From: an uncultured Lachnospiraceae bacterium | GTDB taxonomy: Bacteria; Bacillota; Clostridia; Lachnospirales; Lachnospiraceae | Length of the DNA stretch: 16,450 nucleotides | Direction of reading: 5' to 3' | Assembly (NCBI GenBank): GCA_910583835.1 | Contig: CAJTYM010000058.1 | Location: forward strand, 1 to 16,450 | Part shown: piece after piece, positions 1 through 7,836 of the stretch | Position numbering within the stretch: position 1 is the first letter of the stretch | How the letters are laid out: every line of letters begins with the position of its first letter | Notes under the pieces: model-generated | The model's input: the letters and a program-made list of their open reading frames with translations, nothing else | The model's database searches: none | What the model was told of the DNA's origin: nothing | Position numbers and translations under genes: made by a program

Positions 1-1
1 G

Positions 2-61
2 ATTATCCCACAGATTTTAGAATATGTAAAACCGGCAGGTTATTCATCGCTTACGCTGTAA
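2..61 (+). other. Possible C-terminal tail of a plus-strand gene entering from the left edge
   Basis: One plus-strand frame is open from the window edge to a TAA at 59-61 and reads IIPQILEYVKPAGYSSLTL. The composition looks protein-like and the other five frames are less convincing. It would be a gene converging on the cobamide operon. Nineteen residues are too few to name a family, and it may be chance. Its stop lies almost exactly where the minus-strand helicase fragment loses its expected sequence, which suggests a recombination junction near 56-61. Confidence 0.22.
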
Positions 62-175
62 GGTATTGTATTGGAGATAGCGCATATTTGTATAAAGCTC
101 CGTCATGCTGTTGCTGATCGGCGTACCTGTTGCAAACGTGATTCCCTTCCCTCCGGTCAGTTCAGAGAGATATTG
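44..175 (-). pseudogene. Fragment of an integrative-element helicase/N6-adenine methylase giant protein
   Basis: The minus strand between a TGA at 176-178 and a TGA at 44-46 encodes about 43 residues, including GGKGITFATGTPISNSMTEL followed by YTNMRYLQYNTLQ. From memory this is the helicase core segment of the very large SNF2-type helicase/methylase proteins carried by integrative and conjugative elements of gut Clostridia; the TGTP(I/V)SNS stretch is the hallmark. Those proteins exceed 2000 residues, so this is a remnant. The expected sequence stops after NTLQ, near position 56, and no start codon or ribosome site precedes it. It is not part of the cobamide operon, which ends at the terminator upstream. 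I read it as debris from a degraded mobile element. Confidence 0.62.
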
Positions 176-308
176 TCAAGTGTGTTTGTAAATTTTTAGC
201 AAAATCCTGTTACCTTCACTCCAAATACCAAACACAATCATAAATCCGTATTGCCGTCCTTCCCTGAAATCTGGACAACCAAGTATACACTCCCTCAGAA
301 TTGAATCT

Positions 309-355
309 AAAAAGGTGCATCGTTTAAAAGCTCTCACTTCATCACGATACACCTT
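309..355 (-). terminator. Rho-independent terminator of the cobamide operon
   Basis: On the minus strand, arm AAGGTGTATCGT (355-344) pairs with ACGATGCACCTT (323-312). This gives 12 bp with one G-U wobble, closing a 20-nt loop, and runs directly into a T tract (about 313-309). The opposite strand has no T tract after the stem, so it is directional. It lies about 80 bp after the stop of the last operon gene (433) and is the only good terminator I see in the window. Confidence 0.75.
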
Positions 356-432
356 CGATTGTCTGACAATCTACTATTACTTTTCTTTACGCGCTTTCGT
401 ACATTCCCATACTCTGTTATCATAATGCGCTC

Positions 433-669
433 TTACCTTTTCAATATCTGAATTACCGCATCATAATTTTCAGGATGATGGGGAAAGGTACAGTTTGTGC
501 AGACTTTTATCTTTCTCCCATCCTTTTCTATATATGCAGGATTCCCCGGACAATTATCCCTTAAATATAGCGGGCAATAGCAAAACAGGCAATTTAAGTT
601 TTCCAATCCCTTATGACAGGGAAAATACTTACAGTTCCTGTTCTCAAAAAATCGATATGAATTTTCCAT
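433..669 (-). CDS. Small cysteine-rich (Pfam PF04071-like) putative metal-binding protein
   Basis: A 78-residue protein with eight cysteines in the pattern NC-x4-C-H ... C-x2-C-x-C ... C ... C-x2-C, followed by FPHHPENY. This matches the 'cysteine-rich small domain', a presumed metal-binding unit that is often next to, or fused to, cobamide genes; its biochemical role is not established. No signal peptide or membrane segment is seen, so it should be cytosolic. I chose ATG at 669 (MENSYRFFENRNC) because it matches the family start as I recall it. A GTG at 675, nine bases after AGGAAG, is an alternative that adds two residues. The gene follows cbiA after about 20 bases and is the last gene before the terminator. 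I infer a metallocentre or metal-handling role linked to cobalt or to CobD. Confidence 0.8.
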   Translation of the reverse strand: MENSYRFFENRNCKYFPCHKGLENLNCLFCYCPLYLRDNCPGNPAYIEKDGRKIKVCTNCTFPHHPENYDAVIQILKR

Positions 670-693
670 ACTCACTTTTCCAAACTTCCTTTC

Positions 694-2100
694 CTATATC
701 ATTACTTGATATACCCTTGCCTTATCAATAAATGCCCTTGCAAATGCAGGATTTGACGGATAATATAAATGCGGAAATCCTATCCACTGCGTTTTATTTT
801 CTATAATGCAGGCATATTCTTTTCCGGTCACCGGCTTAACTGCTATTACGTCCGCCCCATTACAGGTGCTGTCGTAATAATGAAATTCATGTCCTTTTAT
901 TCCCCCGCCGTTTAACAGGAAGTGCTTTTGCTTTTCCCGAAGTTCTATGTAACCGAAACGAACCAGTTTCCCGGTATGATAGCAGGCTGCTGGAATAACT
1001 CCCGCCATATCATAAGAAAACCCTTCTTTATCTTTCAAAGAAGAATGTAAATACATAAAACCGCCGCATTCTGCCACGACTGGCATTTCATTTTCAACCG
1101 CACTCCTGACTGCCTCACGCATTCTCGTATTTGCGCTAAGCTGTTCCGCATACAATTCCGGATATCCGCCGCCAATTAACAGGGCATGGCATCCTTCCGG
1201 CAGTTTTTCATCCCGCAGCGGAGAAAAATATGTTATATTTGCCCCATATTCCTCCAGCAAGTGGATATTATCAGCATAATAGAAGCAGAAGGCTTCATCT
1301 TTTGCCACTGCTATCGTTGGACGGCTGTCACTAACTGCTTTCACATGACCAATATCCCCATAGCTTTCGATTCTGGTTTCTTTTATCGCTATTTCTTCAG
1401 ATTCCAGTTCTTCCGCGCTTTCTGCTATTTCTTTGATACGCTCTACGGAAACTGTCTGTAAAAATAATTCAGAAACCACCTGTAATTTCTCTTTTATATG
1501 ATTCACCTCATCCGGCAAAAATAGTCCTAAATGCCTGCTTTCAATGTACAGTTTGTCATTTTCAGGCAAAAAACCGACCACTTGGATTTTCAGTTCCTCC
1601 TCAATCAATGGCTTTACCAATTCAAAGTATCCTTTTGACATTCGGTTCAGCAGGATAGCTTTTATCAAATGTTTTTTATCATAATCGAGAAATCCTGCTA
1701 TCAATGGCACAATGGAGCGTCCCATCCCCTTCGCATCAACAACAAGCACAATCGGTGTTTTTGTCACTTCTGCAAGCTGATAAGAAGAACCTTCTTTCTT
1801 AACTCCGCCTACCCCGTCATATAGTCCCATAACACCCTCAAAAACTGCAAAGTCCATTTTCATTACACTTTTTTGAAAAAGTTTCCTTGTCTTTTCTTCA
1901 TCTGTAAAAAATGTATCCAGATTTTTTGCCGGAACATCTATTATCTTTTCATGAAACATCGGATCAATATAATCCGGTCCGCATTTATAAGAAGCCACTT
2001 TCAAGCCGCAATCCTTTAATACCTGAAGCAAGGCACAGGTGACTACTGTTTTTCCGCTTCCACTTTTAGGGGCGGCAATCATAACTCTTTTTATTTTCAT
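694..2100 (-). CDS. cbiA: Cobyrinate a,c-diamide synthase CbiA
   Basis: Glutamine- and ATP-dependent amidation of the a and c side chains of (cobalt-)cobyrinate, in the cytosol. The 468-residue protein has the two expected domains. The N-terminal dethiobiotin-synthetase-like ATPase has loop APKSGSGKT (residues 10-18) and the KCGPDYIDP and FEGVMGLYDG motifs. The C-terminal class I glutaminase has nucleophile Cys345 in VAECGGFMYL, GHEFHYY at 403-409 and GFPHLYYPSNPAFA near the end. I chose ATG 2100; a longer GTG start at 2151 would add 17 residues and overlap the upstream fusion gene, and 468 residues is close to normal. ATG 2100 lies 7 bases after the stop of cbiJ-cbiE-cbiT. The linker between the domains (about 225-258) is rather long and acidic. 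Confidence 0.95.
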   Translation of the reverse strand: MKIKRVMIAAPKSGSGKTVVTCALLQVLKDCGLKVASYKCGPDYIDPMFHEKIIDVPAKNLDTFFTDEEKTRKLFQKSVMKMDFAVFEGVMGLYDGVGGVKKEGSSYQLAEVTKTPIVLVVDAKGMGRSIVPLIAGFLDYDKKHLIKAILLNRMSKGYFELVKPLIEEELKIQVVGFLPENDKLYIESRHLGLFLPDEVNHIKEKLQVVSELFLQTVSVERIKEIAESAEELESEEIAIKETRIESYGDIGHVKAVSDSRPTIAVAKDEAFCFYYADNIHLLEEYGANITYFSPLRDEKLPEGCHALLIGGGYPELYAEQLSANTRMREAVRSAVENEMPVVAECGGFMYLHSSLKDKEGFSYDMAGVIPAACYHTGKLVRFGYIELREKQKHFLLNGGGIKGHEFHYYDSTCNGADVIAVKPVTGKEYACIIENKTQWIGFPHLYYPSNPAFARAFIDKARVYQVMI

Positions 2101-2107
2101 GCAAATA

Positions 2108-4183
2108 TCACGCCTTTCTTTCAGGCTCTTTGCCGCAGAAATCAAATGCACAAATCCAAACCGGATTCTCAGACTGCATCAAATGATAATTTCCTGCTTT
2201 TTTTGCCCTGCTTACCTGTAATTGCACAATCTCTTCTTCTTTTATCATATCATCCATTGATAAAATCTCTCTCATTTCACAAATTGTCTCCATACTGACA
2301 GCATTTACCACAACCCTCATGTCGGGATTCATCTGTCGGAGTGACACCAGTATTTCCTTTAATCTGCCGCCACTTCCTCCTATAAATGCGTGTGTCGCCA
2401 TTGGAAGTTCAGTTAATCCCTCTGGTGCTCTCGACTCTACCACTGTTACATTTTGCAGTTCAAATTTCTTTTTATTCTTTTCAATTAATAAAACTGCTTC
2501 ATGCTTCTGCTCCACCGCATACACCTGTATATCGTCAGAAATGCCCGCTATTTCTATTGCAATAGAACCCGTGCCACTGCCAATGTCATAAACTACCGCC
2601 TTTTCTTTTAATCGCAGCTTACAGATACTAACCTCTCGAATCTCTTCTTTTGTCATAGGAACCCTGTCCCTGATAAATTGACCATCTGCAACACCATGTG
2701 TCAATCTTCTTTGCGTAGCATATGGATTTTTAACAAAACATGTATATAACCCTTCCTCCTTCAATTCCATACACTCTAACGGCGTATGCCTCTCTACCCG
2801 CTGTTCCTCATAGGATAACTGATATCCTGTTATAATTTCACATTTTTGCATTCCCGCATCTGTCAACAGTTCTCCCAACTGATTTATATCTTTTACACCA
2901 GATGTAATCAGAAATGTTTTTGACCTGCTTTTGATCCGGTGTGCAAGGTTGTATAATTTTTTCCCATGTATACTGTAAACGGCCGCATCATGATAGCTTT
3001 CTCCAATGCAGGAAGCCAGATAAGCTATGGAAGAAATACCCGGAAGAATACGCAAAGATGCCTTTATGCGACCTTCGGTAATTTCTTTTTCCAGTGCCGC
3101 ATATAAAGGCTGACACCCGCTATAAAATCCACTATCTCCCGAAAAAAGAATCACAACTTTTTTATTTTCCTCAAATAAACTTCCGCTCTGTATATCATGC
3201 AGATAAGGAATGACCTGTTCTGCCTGATAAAAAGGATGTCTTTCTGCTTTAGAATAGACAGCATTAAGCATTCTCTCTGCCCCTAATAAAATGTCTGCTT
3301 CACTAATCACCCTCTCTACTTCTTTCGTTAGACCGTTTACATGTCCCATACCAATACCTGCCAGAATAATTTCCATATTCTCTTTTATCTGATTCTTCGC
3401 CCTAAATTTTTCTCCTCCTATATCTTCAAGTTTTTGGCATATTTCAGAAAAAGAATACCCTTCTCCCTCATCAGAACAGCCAATTACAAATATCCTCACT
3501 CCGGTTCTCTTCGCAGCGTTTATCTTTTCCTGATAACCTCCGGGCACACCGCTCTCCTTCGTTACAAGATAAGCTATTTCATATTGGCGAATGATAGCCT
3601 CATTCATCTCCGCAGTAAAAGGTCCCTGCATTGCAATAACCTGTTTCCCGCAAATACCCTGCTCTGTACATAGAGAAAGACTTTCCACACTTGGAAGTAC
3701 CCTTACATACAATCTATGCTTTATTCCTTCAGAAACACAATATTTGTACAATTCCTTGCTTCCGGTAGTCAAAAGAATATTTCCTTCCGTATCTTCCAAC
3801 GCTTTCACACATTCCTCGTTTGTTTCAAAATAGGTAATGCCGTTTTCTCTCTCCGTAATACCGTCTCTTTTCAACCTCAAATATGGAATTGATATTCCAA
3901 TCCGCTCCATTTCTTTCAATGCAGCCTGTATATTATAAGTAATCTCCTTAGCAAAAGGATGTGTTGCATCTACCACAACATCAAATTTTCCATTGCTTAT
4001 GAATTCTGCTATCTGTTCCTGATTCATTCTTCCCTGATGTACTTTTATAAGGGGATGCTGTCTTAAAACAATTGCGCCATACTCCGTTGCCACACAGATT
4101 GTATGATTTATTTCAGCCTCTGCAAGATATTCCGATAATTTTCTTCCTTCAGTTGTCCCCGCAAATATCAATATTTTTTTCAA
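2108..4183 (-). CDS. CbiJ-CbiE-CbiT triple fusion: precorrin-6A reductase, C5- and C15-methyltransferase/decarboxylase
   Basis: One 691-residue polypeptide carries three consecutive corrin steps. Residues 1-260 are CobK/CbiJ reductase (KKILIFAGTTEGRKL at the start, VVDATHPFA at 71-78). Residues 270-490 are the CbiE tetrapyrrole methylase (GIGMGHVNGLT, FSGDSGFYSG). Residues 500-680 are the CbiT Rossmann methyltransferase (YDIGSGTGSIAIEIA at 532-546, AVEQ, GGSGGRL). The substrates are cobalt-precorrin-6A, -7 and -6B in the anaerobic route. I prefer TTG at 4183: it sits eight bases after AAGGAGAGG and gives exactly the usual CbiJ N-terminus. An ATG at 4216 with GGAG seven bases upstream is possible and adds 11 residues. 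The preferred start overlaps the end of cbiH by 35 bases, pointing to translational coupling. CbiE-CbiT fusions are common; the added CbiJ is less so. Confidence 0.92.
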   Translation of the reverse strand: MKKILIFAGTTEGRKLSEYLAEAEINHTICVATEYGAIVLRQHPLIKVHQGRMNQEQIAEFISNGKFDVVVDATHPFAKEITYNIQAALKEMERIGISIPYLRLKRDGITERENGITYFETNEECVKALEDTEGNILLTTGSKELYKYCVSEGIKHRLYVRVLPSVESLSLCTEQGICGKQVIAMQGPFTAEMNEAIIRQYEIAYLVTKESGVPGGYQEKINAAKRTGVRIFVIGCSDEGEGYSFSEICQKLEDIGGEKFRAKNQIKENMEIILAGIGMGHVNGLTKEVERVISEADILLGAERMLNAVYSKAERHPFYQAEQVIPYLHDIQSGSLFEENKKVVILFSGDSGFYSGCQPLYAALEKEITEGRIKASLRILPGISSIAYLASCIGESYHDAAVYSIHGKKLYNLAHRIKSRSKTFLITSGVKDINQLGELLTDAGMQKCEIITGYQLSYEEQRVERHTPLECMELKEEGLYTCFVKNPYATQRRLTHGVADGQFIRDRVPMTKEEIREVSICKLRLKEKAVVYDIGSGTGSIAIEIAGISDDIQVYAVEQKHEAVLLIEKNKKKFELQNVTVVESRAPEGLTELPMATHAFIGGSGGRLKEILVSLRQMNPDMRVVVNAVSMETICEMREILSMDDMIKEEEIVQLQVSRAKKAGNYHLMQSENPVWICAFDFCGKEPERKA

Positions 4184-4910
4184 TCTTATAGCCTCTCCTT
4201 GTGACAAATTTCCCATTTATGTTCTCCGAACCGGAACTTCCAATAAATACCGTGGTAAACATATTGACCTCCCTGTCCCTTAACTCCTTTAAGGTACAGA
4301 TTTCCATTTTTGTTCCGTCTCTTCCTATATTTTCAACATATCCGCAAACTCGTTCCCCCTCCATGCTGCACAGTAAAATATCACATGCTCTCATCAGATA
4401 ATCCTTTCTTTTATGGCTGGACGGATTATACAGTACAATGACAAAATCACCTTCTGCGGCTGCATGTAACCTTTTTTCAATCGCATCCCACGGTGTCAGC
4501 AGATCACTCAGACTGATAACACAGAAATCATGGTTCAGTGGCGCTCCCAGAACTGCCGCACCGCTGCTCGCCGCAGTAATCCCTGCGATAACGTAAAGTT
4601 CTGTTTTCGGATAAGCTTTCCCAATCTCGTACATCAAAGACGCCATCCCATAAATTCCTGCATCACCGCTGCATACAAGGGCTACTTTTTTCCCTTTTTC
4701 AGCTTCCTCAAAACACAGCCTGCACCGTTCCTCCTCCTGACGCATTGGTGTGGATAACATTTCTTTCCCCTGAAAACGCCCGCCAAGCAGCTTTAGATAT
4801 AATGTGTAACCAACGATCACATCAGACTGGTCTAACACATTCAATGCTTCTCCTGTCATCATTTCTTCCCTGCCCGGTCCCATTCCTACAATATAAATTC
4901 TATTTGCCAT
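4149..4910 (-). CDS. cbiH: Cobalt-precorrin-3B (factor III) C17-methyltransferase CbiH
   Basis: SAM-dependent C17 methylation with ring contraction, turning cobalt-factor III into cobalt-precorrin-4. The 253-residue protein has the tetrapyrrole methylase landmarks: IYIVGMGPGREEMMTGEAL at the N-terminus, CSGDAGIYGMAS in the middle and YNPSSHKRKDYL, and ends with the usual GKFVTRRGY. I chose ATG 4910 because GGAAGG lies nine bases upstream; a TTG at 4913 is adjacent. Cobalt-dependent CbiH in some species is fused to a ferredoxin-like domain; this one is not. It begins 30 bases after the stop of cbiG, and its last 35 bases overlap the next gene. Confidence 0.93.
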   Translation of the reverse strand: MANRIYIVGMGPGREEMMTGEALNVLDQSDVIVGYTLYLKLLGGRFQGKEMLSTPMRQEEERCRLCFEEAEKGKKVALVCSGDAGIYGMASLMYEIGKAYPKTELYVIAGITAASSGAAVLGAPLNHDFCVISLSDLLTPWDAIEKRLHAAAEGDFVIVLYNPSSHKRKDYLMRACDILLCSMEGERVCGYVENIGRDGTKMEICTLKELRDREVNMFTTVFIGSSGSENINGKFVTRRGYKIEKNIDICGDN

Positions 4911-4940
4911 CAAAACATACCTTCCATTCTCTCCATGCGG

Positions 4941-5981
4941 CTATACTCGCATTGCAATCGCAATTGTCATCCCATTTTCCGCAACTTTTGGACATATTAG
5001 TTTTCCACCCTCTCCACAGGCTTTCACTGCTGCCCTTTCGCAAACATTATCAACGCCAACCTGATTCTTAACAAACACAGACTTTGTAAAAGTTCCGTTT
5101 ACTTCCTGTAATTCTTCTGCTGTATATGTAAAAAATGGAATCCCTTCTGTTCGACACCATTCAATAATCCCCTGTTCATCACTCTTTTGCGAAATAGAGG
5201 ACAGCGCAAAAATCTGCATGATAGAAATTCCCATTTCATTTATTGTTTTTGAAATAAATTTATCAATTTCATTTGCTTTTTTTCCTTTTTTACAGCCAAT
5301 TCCTATGACATACTCCCGCGGTTTCAACAAAAGAGAAGTATCAAACACATCATCTTTGGAAGTAACCACAACATCAACAAATCTGTCTGGCGGATATGGA
5401 ACAATCCGCACGCCAGTTTCTTCACAAGTGATTTCATGTCCCGTCTCTATACATATCGTAATCTCTTTTCCGGCTAATACCTTTGATGATACTTTGACAA
5501 TCCCATCTTTATTTGCAATATACAGGTTATTTCTTTTTGCAAACAAATCCACAGCAAATTTTTTATTCAGATCTGTTGCCGTAGTAATCACCGGTACTGC
5601 CCCTGTTTTCTTTGCTATATGGTTTGCAAGATCATTTGCACCGCCCATATGTCCTGATAAAATCGGAATGACATATTTCCCTTTTTCATCCATTACAAGC
5701 ACTGGTACATCATGCAGTTTATCCGTAAGATGCGGCGCTACTGCCCTGACTGCAATTCCGCAGGCGCCTATAAACAACAAGGCGTTTTGCTCCTGCATCC
5801 GTTCCTTTGCCCAATCTCCAACAGATATTTTTACAAATAAGATATCTGAATAACGATTGTCTTTTATGCCTGCCTCACATTTTGTATATAACCTAATTTC
5901 TAATTCCCTCTCCAACAATTTTACAATACTTTCCGAAAGTTGTTTTCCATTTTCTGTAAAGCTAATAATACTTAATCTCAT
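4941..5981 (-). CDS. cbiG: Cobalt-precorrin-5A hydrolase CbiG
   Basis: Opens the delta-lactone of cobalt-precorrin-5A and releases the two-carbon fragment as acetaldehyde. The 346-residue length is typical of the three-part CbiG. The N-terminal part holds LLFIGACGIAVRAVAPHL (about 69-86) and ILSGHMGGANDLANHIA. The middle is variable. The C-terminal CobE/CbiG domain begins at YVIGIGCKKGKKANEI and ends with QVGVDNVCERAAV. The start codon overlaps the cbiF stop as ATGA (5978-5981), a classic coupling arrangement; GGGAGG lies 13 bases upstream. No motif is missing as far as I can see. Confidence 0.95.
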   Translation of the reverse strand: MRLSIISFTENGKQLSESIVKLLERELEIRLYTKCEAGIKDNRYSDILFVKISVGDWAKERMQEQNALLFIGACGIAVRAVAPHLTDKLHDVPVLVMDEKGKYVIPILSGHMGGANDLANHIAKKTGAVPVITTATDLNKKFAVDLFAKRNNLYIANKDGIVKVSSKVLAGKEITICIETGHEITCEETGVRIVPYPPDRFVDVVVTSKDDVFDTSLLLKPREYVIGIGCKKGKKANEIDKFISKTINEMGISIMQIFALSSISQKSDEQGIIEWCRTEGIPFFTYTAEELQEVNGTFTKSVFVKNQVGVDNVCERAAVKACGEGGKLICPKVAENGMTIAIAMRV

Positions 5982-6742
5982 TCTTTTCGTTTTGCCTCCC
6001 GGTATTCGGTCGAAAAATCCGGCGCATATAACCTTGATTTTCTGTAATACTGACGCGCGATTGCATCTCCGACCAATATCAAGGCTGTTTTCGTAATCCT
6101 ATGCTCTACGGATACATCATATAATGTCTCAATCGTACACAGGTAAGCCTCCTCCTCAGCCCAGGTTGCCTTATAAATAAGCGCTGCCGGTGTTGTCCCC
6201 TTATACCCGCCATTCATTAGCCGTCTGCTTAATTCCCGAATCATTCCGGCACTTAAATAAATTGCCATAGATGCCTTATGTGCTGCAAAGCTCTCAATAC
6301 TTTCCCTGTCCGGCACCTTCGTTCTGCCTTCCATTCTTGTAATAATCAGGGATTGTGAGATTCCCGGCAGCGTATATTCAAGATTCAAGGACGCCGCTGC
6401 GCCAAAACAGGCGCTTACCCCCGGACAGCTCTCATAAGAAATGCCCAGTGTATCCAACTCATCCATCTGCTCCCTGACCGCTCCATAGATACTCGGCTCT
6501 CCCGTATGCAAACGGACAGTTGTTTTCCCCTCTTTTTCTGCACCAACGATAATTTGTATTACTTCTTCTAATGTTAGTTTCGCACTGTTATGTATCTCGC
6601 AGTCTTTTCTTGCATAAATAAGCAGTTCTGGATTCACCAAAGAACCTGCATATATAATCACATCTGCCTGTTCTAATAAGCGCATTCCCCTGACTGTTAT
6701 CAAATCTACTGCGCCTGTTCCTGCCCCAACAAAATAAACCAT
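5978..6742 (-). CDS. cbiF: Cobalt-precorrin-4 C11-methyltransferase CbiF
   Basis: SAM-dependent methylation at C11 of cobalt-precorrin-4. The 254-residue protein has VYFVGAGTGAVDLITVRG at the N-terminus, LVNPELLIYAR, the substrate loop LHTGEPSIYGAVREQ, CPGVSACFGAAASL and the TRMEGRTKVP segment typical of CbiF/CobM. ATG 6742 has AAGGGGG seven bases upstream. Those signals lie inside the end of cbiD, because the two genes overlap by 37 bases in different frames. The stop overlaps the cbiG start by 4 bases. The cluster order cbiC-D-F-G-H supports the call. Confidence 0.95.
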   Translation of the reverse strand: MVYFVGAGTGAVDLITVRGMRLLEQADVIIYAGSLVNPELLIYARKDCEIHNSAKLTLEEVIQIIVGAEKEGKTTVRLHTGEPSIYGAVREQMDELDTLGISYESCPGVSACFGAAASLNLEYTLPGISQSLIITRMEGRTKVPDRESIESFAAHKASMAIYLSAGMIRELSRRLMNGGYKGTTPAALIYKATWAEEEAYLCTIETLYDVSVEHRITKTALILVGDAIARQYYRKSRLYAPDFSTEYREAKRKE

Positions 6743-7821
6743 TCCTCTGCCCCCTTACTTTTTGCCAGTTCTCCATATTCACTGGAAAACAGAATACAAT
6801 CTGTTTTCATTTTTCCTCCGGCGCGGTTTTCCATATAATAGCAGATACGCTTTGCAATCTGCTCCATGACCTGCTGTAATTTCCCGCTTTCCTCTATAAC
6901 AGAAACTGCTTCTTCCGTTGTCACGCATTCCAATATTCTTCTTACCTGTAAAGGTTCTATCTGCTCCTTTACGGAAAATGCCGCAAGAAGCTCCATCCTG
7001 CAATCTGCTTCTTTGGAATGGGTATTCATAATTCCACCTGCAACCTTAATCAGTTTGCCTATATGACCTGTCAGAAGCATTTTCTGAAATCCCATTTCCA
7101 CTGCCATATCAATGGTTGCACCGATAAAATTGCTGCATTTCACACTTTTGTCCAAATCATATCCATATGTTTTCCTCATAAACTCCAAACCATAATTTCC
7201 CGGCGAAACGGCAACATAATCAAATCCTAAAACCCTTCTTTGACGCAATTCTACCCGAATGGTATCAATCAGCGCCTGACTGCTCATAGGCTCTACGATG
7301 CCGCTCGTCCCTAATATGGAAATACCGCCAACAATGCCAAGTCTTGGGTTAAAAGTACGTTCGCACAGCTTTTCACCTTCTGGCACTGAAATCTCAATCC
7401 TAAGGCTGCCTTTATAATCCGCCAGTCTGCAAACTTCTAATACTTCTTTTTTTATCATCTCCCTCGGAACGCGATTGATTGCCGCATTGCCTACAGGCTG
7501 GTCAAGTCCCGGTTTTGTCACTCTCCCCACGCCTACTCCGCCTTCAATGATAATTTGTTCCTTCACACTTTCTTCTGCATACGAAACTTTCGCATAAATC
7601 CATGTACCTGTTGTAATATCCGGATCGTCTCCGCCATCTTTTTCTACCGCACAGCTTACTTCATTTTCCCCACACATGATATCCAGAATCTTTGCATTAT
7701 ACAGTATACCTTTTGGCGTTTCTATTGTAATTTCCGTCTTTTTTAATCCTGTCAGCAGCATATAAGCTGCGGCTTTTGAAGCCGCAGCCGCGCAGCTTCC
7801 GGTCGTAAAACCATATCGCAT
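6706..7821 (-). CDS. cbiD: Cobalt-precorrin-5B C1-methyltransferase CbiD
   Basis: C1 methylation of cobalt-precorrin-5B, specific to the anaerobic (cobalt-early) pathway; its presence identifies the route. The 371-residue protein begins MRYGFTTGSCAAAASKAA, the defining N-terminal motif. It continues with VEKDGGDDPDITTG, GVGRVTKPGL, FNPRLGIVGGISILGTSGIVEPMS and LLTGHIGKLIKVAGG. Start ATG 7821 has AGGGAAG about seven bases upstream and lies 15 bases after the cbiC stop. The last 37 bases overlap cbiF, so roughly the last dozen residues (WFILLGQEQAQ) are shaped by two reading frames and are probably not conserved. Confidence 0.95.
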   Translation of the reverse strand: MRYGFTTGSCAAAASKAAAYMLLTGLKKTEITIETPKGILYNAKILDIMCGENEVSCAVEKDGGDDPDITTGTWIYAKVSYAEESVKEQIIIEGGVGVGRVTKPGLDQPVGNAAINRVPREMIKKEVLEVCRLADYKGSLRIEISVPEGEKLCERTFNPRLGIVGGISILGTSGIVEPMSSQALIDTIRVELRQRRVLGFDYVAVSPGNYGLEFMRKTYGYDLDKSVKCSNFIGATIDMAVEMGFQKMLLTGHIGKLIKVAGGIMNTHSKEADCRMELLAAFSVKEQIEPLQVRRILECVTTEEAVSVIEESGKLQQVMEQIAKRICYYMENRAGGKMKTDCILFSSEYGELAKSKGAEEWFILLGQEQAQ

Positions 7822-7836
7822 TTCTATCTTCCCTTC

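Noticed and set aside
5218..5853. A 211-codon plus-strand frame opposite cbiG
   Set aside because: It lies wholly antisense to a well-conserved gene, is rich in Ser/Thr/Ile as expected for a complement of A/T-rich coding DNA, and shows no family motif or ribosome site.
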